The notes: a model not told the origin generated them from the sequence alone. 44,935 nucleotides of DNA from Burkholderia sp. Ac-20379 (GCF_017104645.1 NZ_JAAGPF010000021.1:1-44935); one strand, 5' to 3'. Shown: positions 26,201 to 34,444, counted from the first letter of the stretch. Program-made: numbers and translations.

Positions 26201-26612
26201 GGCGCAAAAGATCGTGATCGTCGGCTTTGTCGAGAATCTCGACACCGTCACGTCGGCCGCGCGTCTTTCCGTGGCGCCGCTTCGCTTCGGCGCGGGCATC
26301 AAGGGCAAGGTCGTGTCGAGTCTGCTGGCCGGGTTGCCGTCGGTACTGAGCCGCATGGCCAGTGAAGGCATGGGCTTGGTCGAGGGCGAACAAATGTTGA
26401 GCGGCAACAGCGCTGAGGAAATTGCGGCCGCGATCGTCCTGCTGCACGAGGACGCCGCGCTGTGGCAGCGCATCGCCGATGCCGGTTTTGCCGCCGCATC
26501 GACCGAGTATTCGGTCGAGTCCGTTGCGGCGCGCCTCGGAACCCTGTTCGATTCGATTGGCGTTGCCGACGGCGTGCGCGAACTGCGCAGCGGCGTGTTC
26601 GACGTCAAGTGA
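23271..26612 (+). CDS. multidomain methyltransferase / coiled coil / GT2-like / GT4 protein, 1113 aa
   Basis: Residues about 20-240 form a class I SAM methyltransferase: TGERYLPG, motif I VLDIASGEGYG (52-62), GVDID, and SFETLEHFHEHE. Residues 265-345 are a coiled coil built of three 21-residue repeats. A second helical stretch ends with SMSWRVTGPLR (430-440), a boundary often seen after coiled coils in multidomain glycosyltransferases. Residues about 485-715 resemble a reduced GT2 domain (DYVVLMSGDLVPQPGWLDAI). Residues about 728-1100 are a GT4 domain (YWYLRIFREFGFDV, VLFVGGFAHAPNIDA, LRFGAGIKGKVV). A methyltransferase joined to a coiled coil recalls WbdD, which caps O-antigen and measures chain length. 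No WbdD kinase domain is seen. The function is inferred from architecture and from the adjacent Wzt. Confidence 0.8.
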   Translation: MTKTVRTFRFKGAENGHEFTGERYLPGVGGPIQYEHYHRYLFSTALVAGKQVLDIASGEGYGSALLSQAAQTVVGVDIDAAAVENARTRYAEHTNLRYEHGSATSIPLPDASVDVLNSFETLEHFHEHEAFMREAKRVLRPNGLMIISTPNRPIYSPPGSPPNEYHVRELDRDEFVAWLRSGFRNFVLYEQKPLAGSLLQREGREGAREVNCWAEREVGEYRSTSGMVDPVYFIAIASDGELPEPDDDLLDGGVSFTRYDQERNARIGAQLVEIVRLTTETMGRAEEIGRLTAETVRLTEETLKRDGEVGRLSVEVSRLNELMTERNGEIARLRSDVSRLESAARKNVREGRPREERLGSVDDVLARMNEQKRISSTLVRRVDELSSDLRASLARRTLTAQQDNAPEAVRDSLLRENHDLHQQLHAMRHSMSWRVTGPLRAASGRARLMLRRGANKNVKAEAVTANIVDAGNTPGALAQSDAPRAAIVVFPCSSAAMAQSLAGIGAHTGGVPYRAAVFGNLAPELVARTGIDVIARTGDAAQLHELPDLAGDYVVLMSGDLVPQPGWLDAIDEAFRRFNADAVTALVLNRDGSIQAAGSQVDGAAHLVPCRAGGDPCDERFGAVAAVTAPSQGIVAIRKGVWSEVRNLVGTLIGDTLDLTAAALELASRGHSIYLQPFARCVEAPAASDAAQADEWTQAHARWVLRLRYEKLFAGNRPFGDIIEQKARPKLVVTDAFVPKPDQDSGSNDVYWYLRIFREFGFDVCFIAAYESPVAFDDSYCSALRRWGVRVRVAQGLSSFHEILMEEAADARVVLAQRILVARHTFEWLRESGATTKLVFGTVDLHYLREERAAILNRSPAALEDAMMVKRAELQAVSDADATIVVSRTEADILANLLPSANVHRIPIPRIPERSTVPFAERSGVLFVGGFAHAPNIDAVMFLVEEIWPIVRRSLPDIELRIVGSGVTPEIAALADPAQKIVIVGFVENLDTVTSAARLSVAPLRFGAGIKGKVVSSLLAGLPSVLSRMASEGMGLVEGEQMLSGNSAEEIAAAIVLLHEDAALWQRIADAGFAAASTEYSVESVAARLGTLFDSIGVADGVRELRSGVFDVK
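24096..24284 (+). repeat. three 21-residue coiled-coil repeats (63-bp units)
   Basis: The repeats encode residues 276-296, 297-317 and 318-338 of the 1113-aa protein. Each unit is a 14-residue block starting RL and ending E-[IV]-[GA], then a 7-residue block starting RL. Units two and three keep the same phase, and RLES begins a fourth. Being three heptads long, each unit adds about 3 nm of coiled coil. Confidence 0.8.
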
Positions 26613-26640
26613 CCTGTTGCTCCTGATTTCCGGATCCGCC

Positions 26641-27876
26641 ATGCTGCAATCCCTGCTTTCCCTGTTCCGCAAGACACCCGAGCGCCGCCGTCGCACCGAC
26701 GGCAAGCTCGGTGTCGTCATCGAGCTCGCCTCGTTCGACAAGGGCGGCCTCGAGAAGGTCGTGCTCGACTCGGCGATTGCGTTCGACCGCGCACGCTTCG
26801 ATGTCACGATCGTCACGCCTGGCAAGGTGGGCCATCTCGGGACCGTCGCGCGCGACGCGGGCCTGCGCGTCGTTGGGTTGCCTTCCGGCAACCCGCTGCC
26901 AACCTACGAGAAGCTGCTTGCCGAGGACGGCATCGATATCGCGATGTCGCACTTTTCCGATACCGGTTATCGGTTGTTCGAAAAGTTCGGTATCCCGAAC
27001 GTGACCTTCATTCACAACGTGTATGCGTTCTTCTCGGGGGCGCAGGCGCGAGCGTTCGCCTCGAACGACCGTTACGTCGATCGTTACGTGTCGGTCTCGA
27101 AGAATGCGACGCGCTTTGCCGTACATAATCTCGGGGTGCCCGAGGCGAAGGTCGACACCATTCCGAACGGGCTGATCCTGTCCGAGCACGAGGCGCGCGA
27201 GCAACGCCCGCAAGCGCTCACGCGCGCGGAGCTGGGCTTGGCGGAAACGGATTATGTGTTCGCGAACGTGGCGTCCTACAACCTTCACAAGGGCCATTAC
27301 CTGATGGCGGACGCAATGCGCCATCTGCTGGCGCGCCGTCGCGACGTCAAGATCCTTTGCGTCGGCAATGTCGTCTATCCGCCTCACATCGATGCCCTGC
27401 GCGCTTATCTCGAGCAGCATGGCCTCGCCGATCACATTCTGATGCCGGGTTACGTCGCCGACGTCGCGGCGGTGCATCAGATTTCCGACGCGTTCCTGCT
27501 GCCGTCGTTCATCGAAGGGTGGAGCATTGCGATGAACGAGGCGATGTTCTACCGCAAGCCGATGGTGCTGAGCGACACCGGCGCCTCGGCCGAAGTCATC
27601 GAACACGAGGATATCGGGATTCTGGTGCCGAACGAGTACGGCGACACGGTCGATCTGAATTCGAAGCTGCTCGACGAACTGGCCTACGCCCCGCGCGAAT
27701 ATCGCACCGCGTCGGTTCTCGCCGATGCGCTGGATCGCATGGCGTCGAACCGCGACGACTGGCGCGAACGCGGTGCACGCGGTCGCGACAAGATCTATGC
27801 GCATTACGATTTCGCCGGCATCGTTGCGCGCTACGAGGCGGTGATCGAAGCCGTCGTACGTGCGCACGCGCGCTGA
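26641..27876 (+). CDS. GT4 glycosyltransferase
   Basis: The 411-residue product has the GT-B fold of family GT4. The N-terminal domain has ASFDKGGLEKVVLDSAIAF, the middle has SVSKNATRFAVHNLGVPEAKVDTIPNG, and the C-terminal donor domain has ASYNLHKGHYLM, the Glu-rich donor loop SFIEGWSIAMNEAM with the EX7E-like pattern, and SDTGASAEVI. ATG 26641 lies 28 bases after the previous stop. The enzyme is cytoplasmic, and the donor sugar cannot be read from the sequence. The next gene starts nine bases after its stop. Confidence 0.85.
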   Translation: MLQSLLSLFRKTPERRRRTDGKLGVVIELASFDKGGLEKVVLDSAIAFDRARFDVTIVTPGKVGHLGTVARDAGLRVVGLPSGNPLPTYEKLLAEDGIDIAMSHFSDTGYRLFEKFGIPNVTFIHNVYAFFSGAQARAFASNDRYVDRYVSVSKNATRFAVHNLGVPEAKVDTIPNGLILSEHEAREQRPQALTRAELGLAETDYVFANVASYNLHKGHYLMADAMRHLLARRRDVKILCVGNVVYPPHIDALRAYLEQHGLADHILMPGYVADVAAVHQISDAFLLPSFIEGWSIAMNEAMFYRKPMVLSDTGASAEVIEHEDIGILVPNEYGDTVDLNSKLLDELAYAPREYRTASVLADALDRMASNRDDWRERGARGRDKIYAHYDFAGIVARYEAVIEAVVRAHAR

Positions 27877-27885
27877 GGAGACCGT

Positions 27886-28464
27886 ATGCTCGGGAGGCTG
27901 AAATCGCTCTATCGCTTCATCCGCTGGCGCTTCAAGCCGGCGGTGTGCTTCTATCTCGGTAACCATCTGTTCATGAACTACATGCCGTATGCGATTCGGC
28001 ATGCCTTCCTGAGACGTTTCTGCCAAGTGCGGATCGGTCGCGATTCGAGCATCGCCATGGGGTGCTTCGTTACCGGCTATCACATCTCGATCGGCGATAA
28101 CACGGTGGTGAACCGTTACACCTATCTCGACGGCCGGGTGCCGCTGACGATCGGCAACAACGTCAATATTTCGCACTACACGCTGATCCAGACGCTGACG
28201 CACGATCCGCAGAATCCCGATTTCGTTTGCTTGACCAAGCCGGTCGTGATCGAGGATCACGTCTGGATCGGCGCGCGCGCGATCATCTGCCCCGGCGTGC
28301 GGGTGGGTGAAGGGGCCGTGATCGGCGCGGGCTCGGTCGTGACGCGCGATGTCGCGCCGTACACGATCGTCGGCGGCAATCCGGCACGCTTCATCAAGGA
28401 ACGCACGCGTGACCTGCGTTACCGGTCGCGCTATTTCCCGTTCTTCGATACCGACATCCAGTAA
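27886..28464 (+). CDS. hexapeptide-repeat O-acetyltransferase
   Basis: The 192-residue product is a left-handed beta-helix acyltransferase of the WbbJ/maltose O-acetyltransferase kind. Hexapeptide repeats run from about residue 48 to 160 (ISIGDNTVVNRYTYLDGR, LTIGNNVNISHYTLIQT). The catalytic His is probably in LTHDPQNPDF, and VWIGARAIICPGVRVGEGAVIGAGSV followed by VVGGNPA-type IVGGNPARFIK are typical endings. It likely uses acetyl-CoA to acetylate a sugar of the O-antigen in the cytoplasm. It lies inside the glycosyltransferase run, nine bases after the GT4 gene and 53 before a GT2 gene. Confidence 0.83.
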   Translation: MLGRLKSLYRFIRWRFKPAVCFYLGNHLFMNYMPYAIRHAFLRRFCQVRIGRDSSIAMGCFVTGYHISIGDNTVVNRYTYLDGRVPLTIGNNVNISHYTLIQTLTHDPQNPDFVCLTKPVVIEDHVWIGARAIICPGVRVGEGAVIGAGSVVTRDVAPYTIVGGNPARFIKERTRDLRYRSRYFPFFDTDIQ

Positions 28465-28517
28465 CGGGCGTGCACCGGCTGGCCCGGTGCCGCCCCAGTC
28501 ATTACGGAATCCACACC

Positions 28518-29549
28518 ATGTCCCTGTTCTCGTTCCGCCGCCGCGTGGCTCAGCCCGCAGGATCGACGGCGGCGGCCGATAGCCCGGCTCCGGCCGGTTA
28601 CACCGTGCCCGATACAGGCGATCTCGCCAACGCGACGATCTCCGTCGTGATTCCGCTCTATAACCATGCGCGCTATATCGAAGGCACGCTCGACAGCGTC
28701 CTTTCGCAAACGTCGCCGGCCGACGAAATCATCCTGATCGACGACGGTTCGTCGGACGACGGTTTTGCCGTGGCGCAACGCGTGCTTGCTCGCGTGCCCA
28801 ATGCCAAGGCTTTCCGTCAGGACAATGCCGGCGCTCACAACACCATCAATCGTGCGATCGGCATCAGCCGCGGCGATTACGTCGCCGTGCTGAACTCGGA
28901 CGACACGTTTTTGCCCGGCAAGCTCGCGCGTTGCCGTCGTGTGTTGAACGCGTTGCCCGGTGTGGCGCTGATCGCCGGCGAGATCGGCATCATGGACGAC
29001 CATGGCGCTCGCCAGGACAAGGGCGTGGCGATCGACTGGCTGGCTCGTGCACGGGCTTTCCTCGACGACACCGGCCTGGCGCAACTGGCCGTGCTCAACG
29101 AAAACTTCGTCGGCACGACCTCGAACATGGTTTTCAGTCGCGCGCTTTGGGAAGCGGCCGGTGGTTTCCAGCCGCTGCGCTATTGCCACGATCTCGACTT
29201 CCTGATGTATGCGTACGCGCATGCGTCGGCCTATGTCGATCGTGGCCATGAGCACATCGTTTATCGCGTTCACGAGCGCAATACGATCAAGGAAGACCTC
29301 GGCAAGGTGCGTATCGAGATCGCCGCGGTCATCGCTCAGGCGCTCGAGATGACGGGGCCGGGATTGTTCTCCGCCGGCCTGGATGCGAACGACTTCACGG
29401 CGTTTCGCCGCTTCCTGGCGAACAAGAACCTGTCGGAGCTGGTGCTGTTTCTGCAAACGGCGGCGCGCGCCTTCCCGTCCCGCGCCGCGTTCTACAGCTA
29501 TGCGACCGATGCCAAGCATGCCGAAGCATTCCGTGCCGCGCTGGCCTGA
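28518..29549 (+). CDS. GT2 glycosyltransferase
   Basis: The 343-residue product has an A-fold GT2 domain at about residues 40-260: ISVVIPLYNHARYIEGTLDSVL, the nucleotide-binding IIDDGS-type IDDGSSDDG, the DXD-like LNSDDTFLPGKL, and CHDLDFLMYAY. The N-terminal 38 residues are Ala/Pro-rich and variable. The C-terminal region of about 80 residues is helical. ATG 28518 is chosen; the frame is open 48 bases further upstream with no family sequence. It belongs to the O-antigen assembly run, with the acceptor and donor unknown. Confidence 0.85.
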   Translation: MSLFSFRRRVAQPAGSTAAADSPAPAGYTVPDTGDLANATISVVIPLYNHARYIEGTLDSVLSQTSPADEIILIDDGSSDDGFAVAQRVLARVPNAKAFRQDNAGAHNTINRAIGISRGDYVAVLNSDDTFLPGKLARCRRVLNALPGVALIAGEIGIMDDHGARQDKGVAIDWLARARAFLDDTGLAQLAVLNENFVGTTSNMVFSRALWEAAGGFQPLRYCHDLDFLMYAYAHASAYVDRGHEHIVYRVHERNTIKEDLGKVRIEIAAVIAQALEMTGPGLFSAGLDANDFTAFRRFLANKNLSELVLFLQTAARAFPSRAAFYSYATDAKHAEAFRAALA

Positions 29550-29552
29550 GCC

Positions 29553-30428
29553 ATGCCGGGCATGACTGTACAGATGAAAGACGGATTCGCCGCGCCCCGC
29601 ATGGCACACCCGACCCTCGCGATTTCGATCGTCGTGTATCGGCCCGATCTGCCGGTGCTGACACGCACGATCGAACGGTTGGCCGGCGCGATAGCGCATG
29701 CGCGTGCGGCGCGGGGCAGCCTGTCGGCCGTTGTGGTGCTGATCGACAACGGCGGGCTGGCGCCCGAGGCCGGCGCCGATCTGCTGCAGCGTCTGAACCT
29801 GACCGACATCGAGGGGCGCATCGTCTCGGGTCACGGCAACGTCGGCTACGGGCGTGGACACAATCTCGCGATCGGTGCGGCCGAAACCGGTTTCCATCTG
29901 ATTCTGAATCCCGATATCGATCTGGCGCCCGATGCGCTGTCGCAGGCTTTCGCGTTCCTCGACAGCCACCCTGAGGTCGGGCTGCTCTCGCCCTACGTGG
30001 CAGGGCCGGACGGCGCGATGCAGTATCTGTGCCGGCGCCGGCCGACCGTCGTCAGCCTGTTCGTGCGCGGATTCCTGCCGGCGCGGTGGCGGGCGCCGTT
30101 TGCCGCTCTGTTGGCCGACTACGAAATGCGCGACGTGATCGACGGGGAGCACGTGCTGTTCGATCCGCCAATCGTCAGTGGTTGCTTCATGCTGTTTCGC
30201 GCCGAGATTCTGCGCAAGGTCGGTGGCTTTGATCCGCGCTATTTCCTCTATTTCGAGGATTACGATCTGAGCCTCCGTGCGCATGAGGTCACGCGGGTTG
30301 CCTATGTGCCGGCCGTGCGCACCGCGCACTACGGTGGCCATGCGGCGCGCAAGGGCTGGCTGCATGTGAAGTTGTTCGGCGCATCGGCGTTCAAGTTCTT
30401 CAACCGTTTTGGCTGGAGGTTCTGGTGA
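29553..30428 (+). CDS. GT2 rhamnosyltransferase-like (WbbL type)
   Basis: The 291-residue product resembles WbbL-type rhamnosyltransferases: LAISIVVYRPDLPVL, GNVGYGRGHNLAI, the DXD-containing LNPDIDLAPDAL, SGCFMLFRAEILRKVGGFDPRYFLYFEDYDLSLR, and TAHYGGHAARKG. In such enzymes the acceptor is often the first lipid-linked amino sugar, which here would come from the wbiG-wbiH-wbiI genes immediately downstream. It starts three bases after the previous stop. ATG codons at 29562 and 29574 are alternative starts. Its stop overlaps the GTG of the next gene (GTGA). Confidence 0.85.
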   Translation: MPGMTVQMKDGFAAPRMAHPTLAISIVVYRPDLPVLTRTIERLAGAIAHARAARGSLSAVVVLIDNGGLAPEAGADLLQRLNLTDIEGRIVSGHGNVGYGRGHNLAIGAAETGFHLILNPDIDLAPDALSQAFAFLDSHPEVGLLSPYVAGPDGAMQYLCRRRPTVVSLFVRGFLPARWRAPFAALLADYEMRDVIDGEHVLFDPPIVSGCFMLFRAEILRKVGGFDPRYFLYFEDYDLSLRAHEVTRVAYVPAVRTAHYGGHAARKGWLHVKLFGASAFKFFNRFGWRFW

Positions 30429-31396
30429 CGCGAATTCTCGTGACGGGAGCCAACGGTTTCGTCGGGCGCGCAGTGGTGGCCGCGCTCGCGGCGCGCGACA
30501 TCGACACGGTGGCGCTGCTGCGCCGCAAGAGCGGCGGAATGCCGGGTGCGATCGAGCATCTGCATCCCCATGCCGATTTTGCGGGATTGGGCGAACCGGG
30601 TTCGCCGTTTCCGGATGGCATCGATGCCGTGATCCACTCGGCCGCGCGCGTTCACGTGATGCGCGAGACGGCACCGGAATCGGCCGACCAGGCGTTCATG
30701 GCCACCAACGTCGAAGGCACGCTGCGAGTCGCGCGAGCGGCCCGCGAACGCGGCGCTTCCCGTTTCGTGTTTGTCAGCAGCATCAAGGCGCTGGCCGAGC
30801 GCGACGACGGGCGGCCGCTCGTGGAGACCGGCACGCCGCATCCCGAGGATGCCTATGGGCGCTCGAAGCTGCGTGCCGAGCAGGCATTGCGCGAATTCGG
30901 CGCGCGTTCGGGGATGGAGATCGTCATCGTTCGCCCGCCGCTCGTCTACGGACCGGGCGTGCGTGCCAATTTCCTCAACCTGATGCAGGCTGTTGCCCGT
31001 GGCATACCGCTGCCGTTCGGTGCGCTCGACGCCCGTCGCAGCCTGGTGCATGTCGATAATCTTGCCGACGCGCTGGTGCTCGGCGCGCTCGATGCGCGCG
31101 CCGTCTCGGGGTGTTTCCATGTTTCGGATGCCGAGACGTTGACCGTCAGCGAGTTGCTGCGCGCAATCGGCCGGCATCTCGGGCGTCCGGCCAGACTGTT
31201 GCCGGTGCCCTTGCCGATCCTGCGGACGATCGGCCGGCTTAGCGGACGCAGTGCGCAGATCGACCGGCTCACACAGAGCCTGCGCGTCAGTCACGCGGCG
31301 CTGGCTGACACGTTGGGCTGGCGGCCGCCCGTCTCGACCGATGCAGGCCTTGCGGGAACTGCCGCATGGTATCGGTCCACACAGCGCCGCGGGTAG
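30425..31396 (+). CDS. wbiG: NDP-sugar epimerase/reductase, WbiG/WbpV-like
   Basis: The 323-residue extended SDR protein has GANGFVGRAVV for NAD(P), SSIKAL with the catalytic Ser, YGRSK with Tyr and Lys, and RPPLVYGPGVRANF. Proteins of this group stand next to a WbpL-type transferase and a WbpM-type dehydratase, and reduce or epimerise the UDP-4-keto-6-deoxy-HexNAc that WbpM makes, giving UDP-QuiNAc or UDP-FucNAc. The same trio is present here. GTG 30425 is the start, coupled to the previous gene by GTGA. The exact stereochemistry cannot be read from the sequence. Confidence 0.82.
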   Translation: MTRILVTGANGFVGRAVVAALAARDIDTVALLRRKSGGMPGAIEHLHPHADFAGLGEPGSPFPDGIDAVIHSAARVHVMRETAPESADQAFMATNVEGTLRVARAARERGASRFVFVSSIKALAERDDGRPLVETGTPHPEDAYGRSKLRAEQALREFGARSGMEIVIVRPPLVYGPGVRANFLNLMQAVARGIPLPFGALDARRSLVHVDNLADALVLGALDARAVSGCFHVSDAETLTVSELLRAIGRHLGRPARLLPVPLPILRTIGRLSGRSAQIDRLTQSLRVSHAALADTLGWRPPVSTDAGLAGTAAWYRSTQRRG

Positions 31397-31405
31397 AATC
31401 CATCC

Positions 31406-32446
31406 ATGTTGACCGTCCCCTTTACTCATTGGAGCGATGCGGCCCTGATCGCGATCGTCGCGGCCGCGTGCAGCACGCTGATCCTGCGTGTGCTGTTGCG
31501 CACGGGTCTGGCATGGCTGCTCGCGACCGATATGCCGAACGAGCGTTCGCTGCATGTGCGGCCGACGCCGCGTGTGGGCGGCTGGGGCGTCGTGCCGGTG
31601 TCGGCGGCGCTGATCCTGCTGGCGGCGCCCGGCCTGGCGTGGGTCGGCTGGCTGGCGCTGGCGCTGGCAACCATGTCGCAGATCGACGACCGCCGTGGCC
31701 TGTCGGCGCGCGTGCGGTTCGGCGGGCATATTGCCGCCGTCGCGGTGCTGCTGGCCGTCTATCCGGCGCCGGTCCCGGTCTGGCTGTTGCCGGCGGTGGC
31801 CATCGTGCTGTTGTGGCTGATCAACCTCTATAACTTCATGGACGGTGCGGATGGCCTCGCGGGCGGGATGGCGGTATTCGGCTTCGGGGCCTACGCGCTG
31901 GCCGCGCTCGGTTGGCCGTCCGGTACGGCGGTGATACCGGCGCTGGGGGTGGCATCGTTGGCCGTTATGGGCGCCGCCGCCGGTTTCCTGTTGCTCAACT
32001 TCCATCCGGCCAAGCTGTTTCTTGGCGATGCCGGCTCCATTCCGCTCGGCTTCCTGGCCGGTGCGCTCGGATATTGGGGATGGAGCCAAGGCGTCTGGTC
32101 GGCCGCGTTTCCGGCAATCGTATTCGGCCCTTTTATTTTTGATGCGTCCGTGACGCTTTCGAAACGTTTGTTACGTGGCGAGAAATTCTGGCAGGCGCAT
32201 CGCCAGCATTACTATCAACGCGTTGTCCGGATGGGCGCGGGGCATGCACGCATGGCGTCTCGCGCCTATGTCGTGATGGCGGTGGGCGTGCTCGCCGGCC
32301 TGTTTGCCACGACCCGTTCAGGATATGGCCCGTGGATCGTCGCAATTGTCTGGTACATCGCGTTGGGCGGGCTGGCGCTCGCGATCGATGCACGGTGGCG
32401 GCGGCATCCCGAGGCGCAATCATCATCCCGAGGCTCGCACCCATGA
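31406..32446 (+). CDS. wbiH: undecaprenyl-phosphate sugar-1-phosphate transferase, WbiH/WbpL-like
   Basis: The 346-residue polyprenyl-phosphate transferase (PNPT family) has about ten membrane segments. Conserved cytoplasmic motifs are SLHVRPTPRVGGWG, the Asp pair in QIDDRRGLS, NLYNFMDGADGLAGG, FLGDAGSIP and HRQHYYQR. It starts O-antigen assembly by moving an amino-sugar phosphate onto undecaprenyl phosphate. Position between wbiG and wbiI suggests QuiNAc or FucNAc as substrate. It ends in an ATGA overlap with the next gene. A second PNPT enzyme is encoded at 34445-35563. Confidence 0.9.
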   Translation: MLTVPFTHWSDAALIAIVAAACSTLILRVLLRTGLAWLLATDMPNERSLHVRPTPRVGGWGVVPVSAALILLAAPGLAWVGWLALALATMSQIDDRRGLSARVRFGGHIAAVAVLLAVYPAPVPVWLLPAVAIVLLWLINLYNFMDGADGLAGGMAVFGFGAYALAALGWPSGTAVIPALGVASLAVMGAAAGFLLLNFHPAKLFLGDAGSIPLGFLAGALGYWGWSQGVWSAAFPAIVFGPFIFDASVTLSKRLLRGEKFWQAHRQHYYQRVVRMGAGHARMASRAYVVMAVGVLAGLFATTRSGYGPWIVAIVWYIALGGLALAIDARWRRHPEAQSSSRGSHP

Positions 32447-34320
32447 TTCGACCCAAAGCCTCGTGGCTCTCGCTCAGCGCCTTTCTGTTCGATCTGGTGG
32501 CGGTGGCGAGCGTTTGGCTCGCCAGCTATCTGGTTCGCTTCAATGGCGAAATCCCGCACGATTTCCTCGAAGGCGGCGTGATTGCGCTCGCCTGGGCGTT
32601 GCCCGTCTACGGCCTGATGTTCTGGAGCTTCGGCCTGTACCGCGGGCTGTGGGTGTTCGCGAGCCTGCCCGATCTGCTGCGGATTTCGAAGGCCGTGGCG
32701 GGCGGCGGCGGCATCGTGATGGTCTGCGCCGTGCTGTTCCAGCCGGTGCCGATCATTCCGCGCTCGGTGTTGCTGCTTTCGCCGCTGCTGCTGTTCCTCG
32801 TGATGGGCGGCGCGCGTGCGCTGTATCGCGCGACCAAGGAGTTCTATCGCTACGGCGGGCTGGTCGGGCAGGGCAAGCCGATTCTCGTGCTCGGCGCCGG
32901 CGGCGCGGGCGCGAGCCTGGCGCGCGAGCTGTCGCGCTCGGGCGAATGGCGCCTGGTCGGCCTGCTCGACGACGATCCGGTCAAGCATGGCCGCGAAGTC
33001 TACGGCTACAAGGTGCTGGGCCCGATTTCGGAGCTGGCGCGCTGGAGCGAGTCCACCAAGGCCGAGCACGTGATCATCGCGATTCCGTCGGCTTCCGTCG
33101 AGGCGCAGCGCCGCGTCGCGACGCTGTGCGTGCGGGCCGGCGTGAAAGCGCTGGTACTGCCGTCGCTGACGGGCTTGATGCCGGGGCAGGGCTTTCTCTC
33201 CCAGGTTCGCCAGATCGACCTCGAAGATCTGCTCGGCCGCGATGAAGTCACGATCGACACCCCTCACGTCAATGCCTTGCTGCGCGATCGCGTGGTGATG
33301 GTCACGGGCGCGGGCGGGTCGATCGGCTCCGAGCTGTGCCGCCAGATCCTCAAATTCGCGCCGGCGCAACTGATCGCGTTCGATCTGTCCGAGTACGCGA
33401 TCTACCGCCTGACCGAAGACCTGCGCGAGCGCTTTCCCGAAAGCCGCGTGGTGCCGATCATCGGCGATGCGAAGGATTCCCTGCTGCTCGATCACGTGAT
33501 GTCGGCGCACACGCCGCACATCGTGTTCCACGCGGCCGCCTACAAGCACGTGCCGTTGATGGAAGAGCTGAACGCATGGCAGGCGCTGCGCAACAACGTG
33601 CTCGGCACCTATCGCGTGGCGCGCGCGGCGATCCGCCATGGCGTGCGTCACTTCGTGCTGATCTCGACCGACAAGGCCGTCAACCCGACCAACGTGATGG
33701 GCGCGAGCAAGCGGCTCGCCGAGATGGCCTGCCAGGCGCTGCAGCAGTCGAGCCCGAACACGCAGTTCGAGACGGTGCGCTTCGGCAACGTGCTCGGCAG
33801 CGCCGGCAGCGTGATCCCGAAGTTCCAGCAGCAGATCGCCAAGGGCGGCCCGGTCACGGTCACGCACCCCGAAATCACGCGCTTCTTCATGACGATTCCC
33901 GAGGCGTCGCAGCTCGTGCTGCAGGCGTCGAGCATGGGGCAGGGCGGCGAAATCTTCATCCTCGACATGGGCGAGCCGGTGCGCATCGTCGATCTCGCGC
34001 GCGACCTGATCCGCCTCTACGGTTTCGACCAGGACCAGATCCGCATCGAATTCTCCGGCCTGCGGCCCGGCGAGAAGCTCTACGAGGAACTGCTGGCCGA
34101 CGACGAAACCACCACGCGCACGCCGCATCCGAAGCTGCGCACGGCGAAGGCGCGCGAGGTGCCGGAAAACCTGCTCGACGAACTGCTGCCGTGGCTCATG
34201 CAGCATCGCGTGCTGGCCGACGACGAAGTGCGCCGCGACCTGCGCCGCTGGGTGCCGGAATATGCGCCGGCGTCCGGGCCGACCCTGCAGAGCGTGCCGA
34301 CGACGCGCGCACAGGCCTGA
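32443..34320 (+). CDS. wbiI: membrane-bound UDP-HexNAc 4,6-dehydratase, WbiI/WbpM/CapD-like
   Basis: The 625-residue product has four N-terminal membrane spans (to about residue 125), a first Rossmann domain (VLGAGGAGASLA) and a catalytic SDR domain (VTGAGGSIGSELCRQ). The active site reads STDKAVNPTNVMGASK, with Met in place of the usual Tyr, which is the SMK triad of WbpM. HAAAYKHVPLME and RFGNVLGSAGSVIP are further signatures. It converts UDP-GlcNAc to the 4-keto-6-deoxy intermediate for wbiG. Codon use here is again strongly GC-biased, unlike the preceding glycosyltransferases. A clear terminator follows. Confidence 0.93.
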   Translation: MIRPKASWLSLSAFLFDLVAVASVWLASYLVRFNGEIPHDFLEGGVIALAWALPVYGLMFWSFGLYRGLWVFASLPDLLRISKAVAGGGGIVMVCAVLFQPVPIIPRSVLLLSPLLLFLVMGGARALYRATKEFYRYGGLVGQGKPILVLGAGGAGASLARELSRSGEWRLVGLLDDDPVKHGREVYGYKVLGPISELARWSESTKAEHVIIAIPSASVEAQRRVATLCVRAGVKALVLPSLTGLMPGQGFLSQVRQIDLEDLLGRDEVTIDTPHVNALLRDRVVMVTGAGGSIGSELCRQILKFAPAQLIAFDLSEYAIYRLTEDLRERFPESRVVPIIGDAKDSLLLDHVMSAHTPHIVFHAAAYKHVPLMEELNAWQALRNNVLGTYRVARAAIRHGVRHFVLISTDKAVNPTNVMGASKRLAEMACQALQQSSPNTQFETVRFGNVLGSAGSVIPKFQQQIAKGGPVTVTHPEITRFFMTIPEASQLVLQASSMGQGGEIFILDMGEPVRIVDLARDLIRLYGFDQDQIRIEFSGLRPGEKLYEELLADDETTTRTPHPKLRTAKAREVPENLLDELLPWLMQHRVLADDEVRRDLRRWVPEYAPASGPTLQSVPTTRAQA

Positions 34321-34362
34321 ACCGGCCTGGCCCTTGCGGCCCACGGATTCGGCAGCGCAAAC

Positions 34363-34389
34363 AAAAAGCGCCCCAAGGGGCGCTTTTTT
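34363..34389. terminator. bidirectional intrinsic terminator
   Basis: AAAAA, stem GCGCCCC, loop AA, stem GGGGCGC and TTTTTT lie between the convergent wbiI (plus) and ogcA (minus). The flanking A-run and T-run make it effective in both directions. Confidence 0.92.
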
Positions 34390-34444
34390 CATGTCCGCAC
34401 GACGGTGGGGCTGCCAGAGCGGCGGCCAGAGAAGCGGCGAAGGC

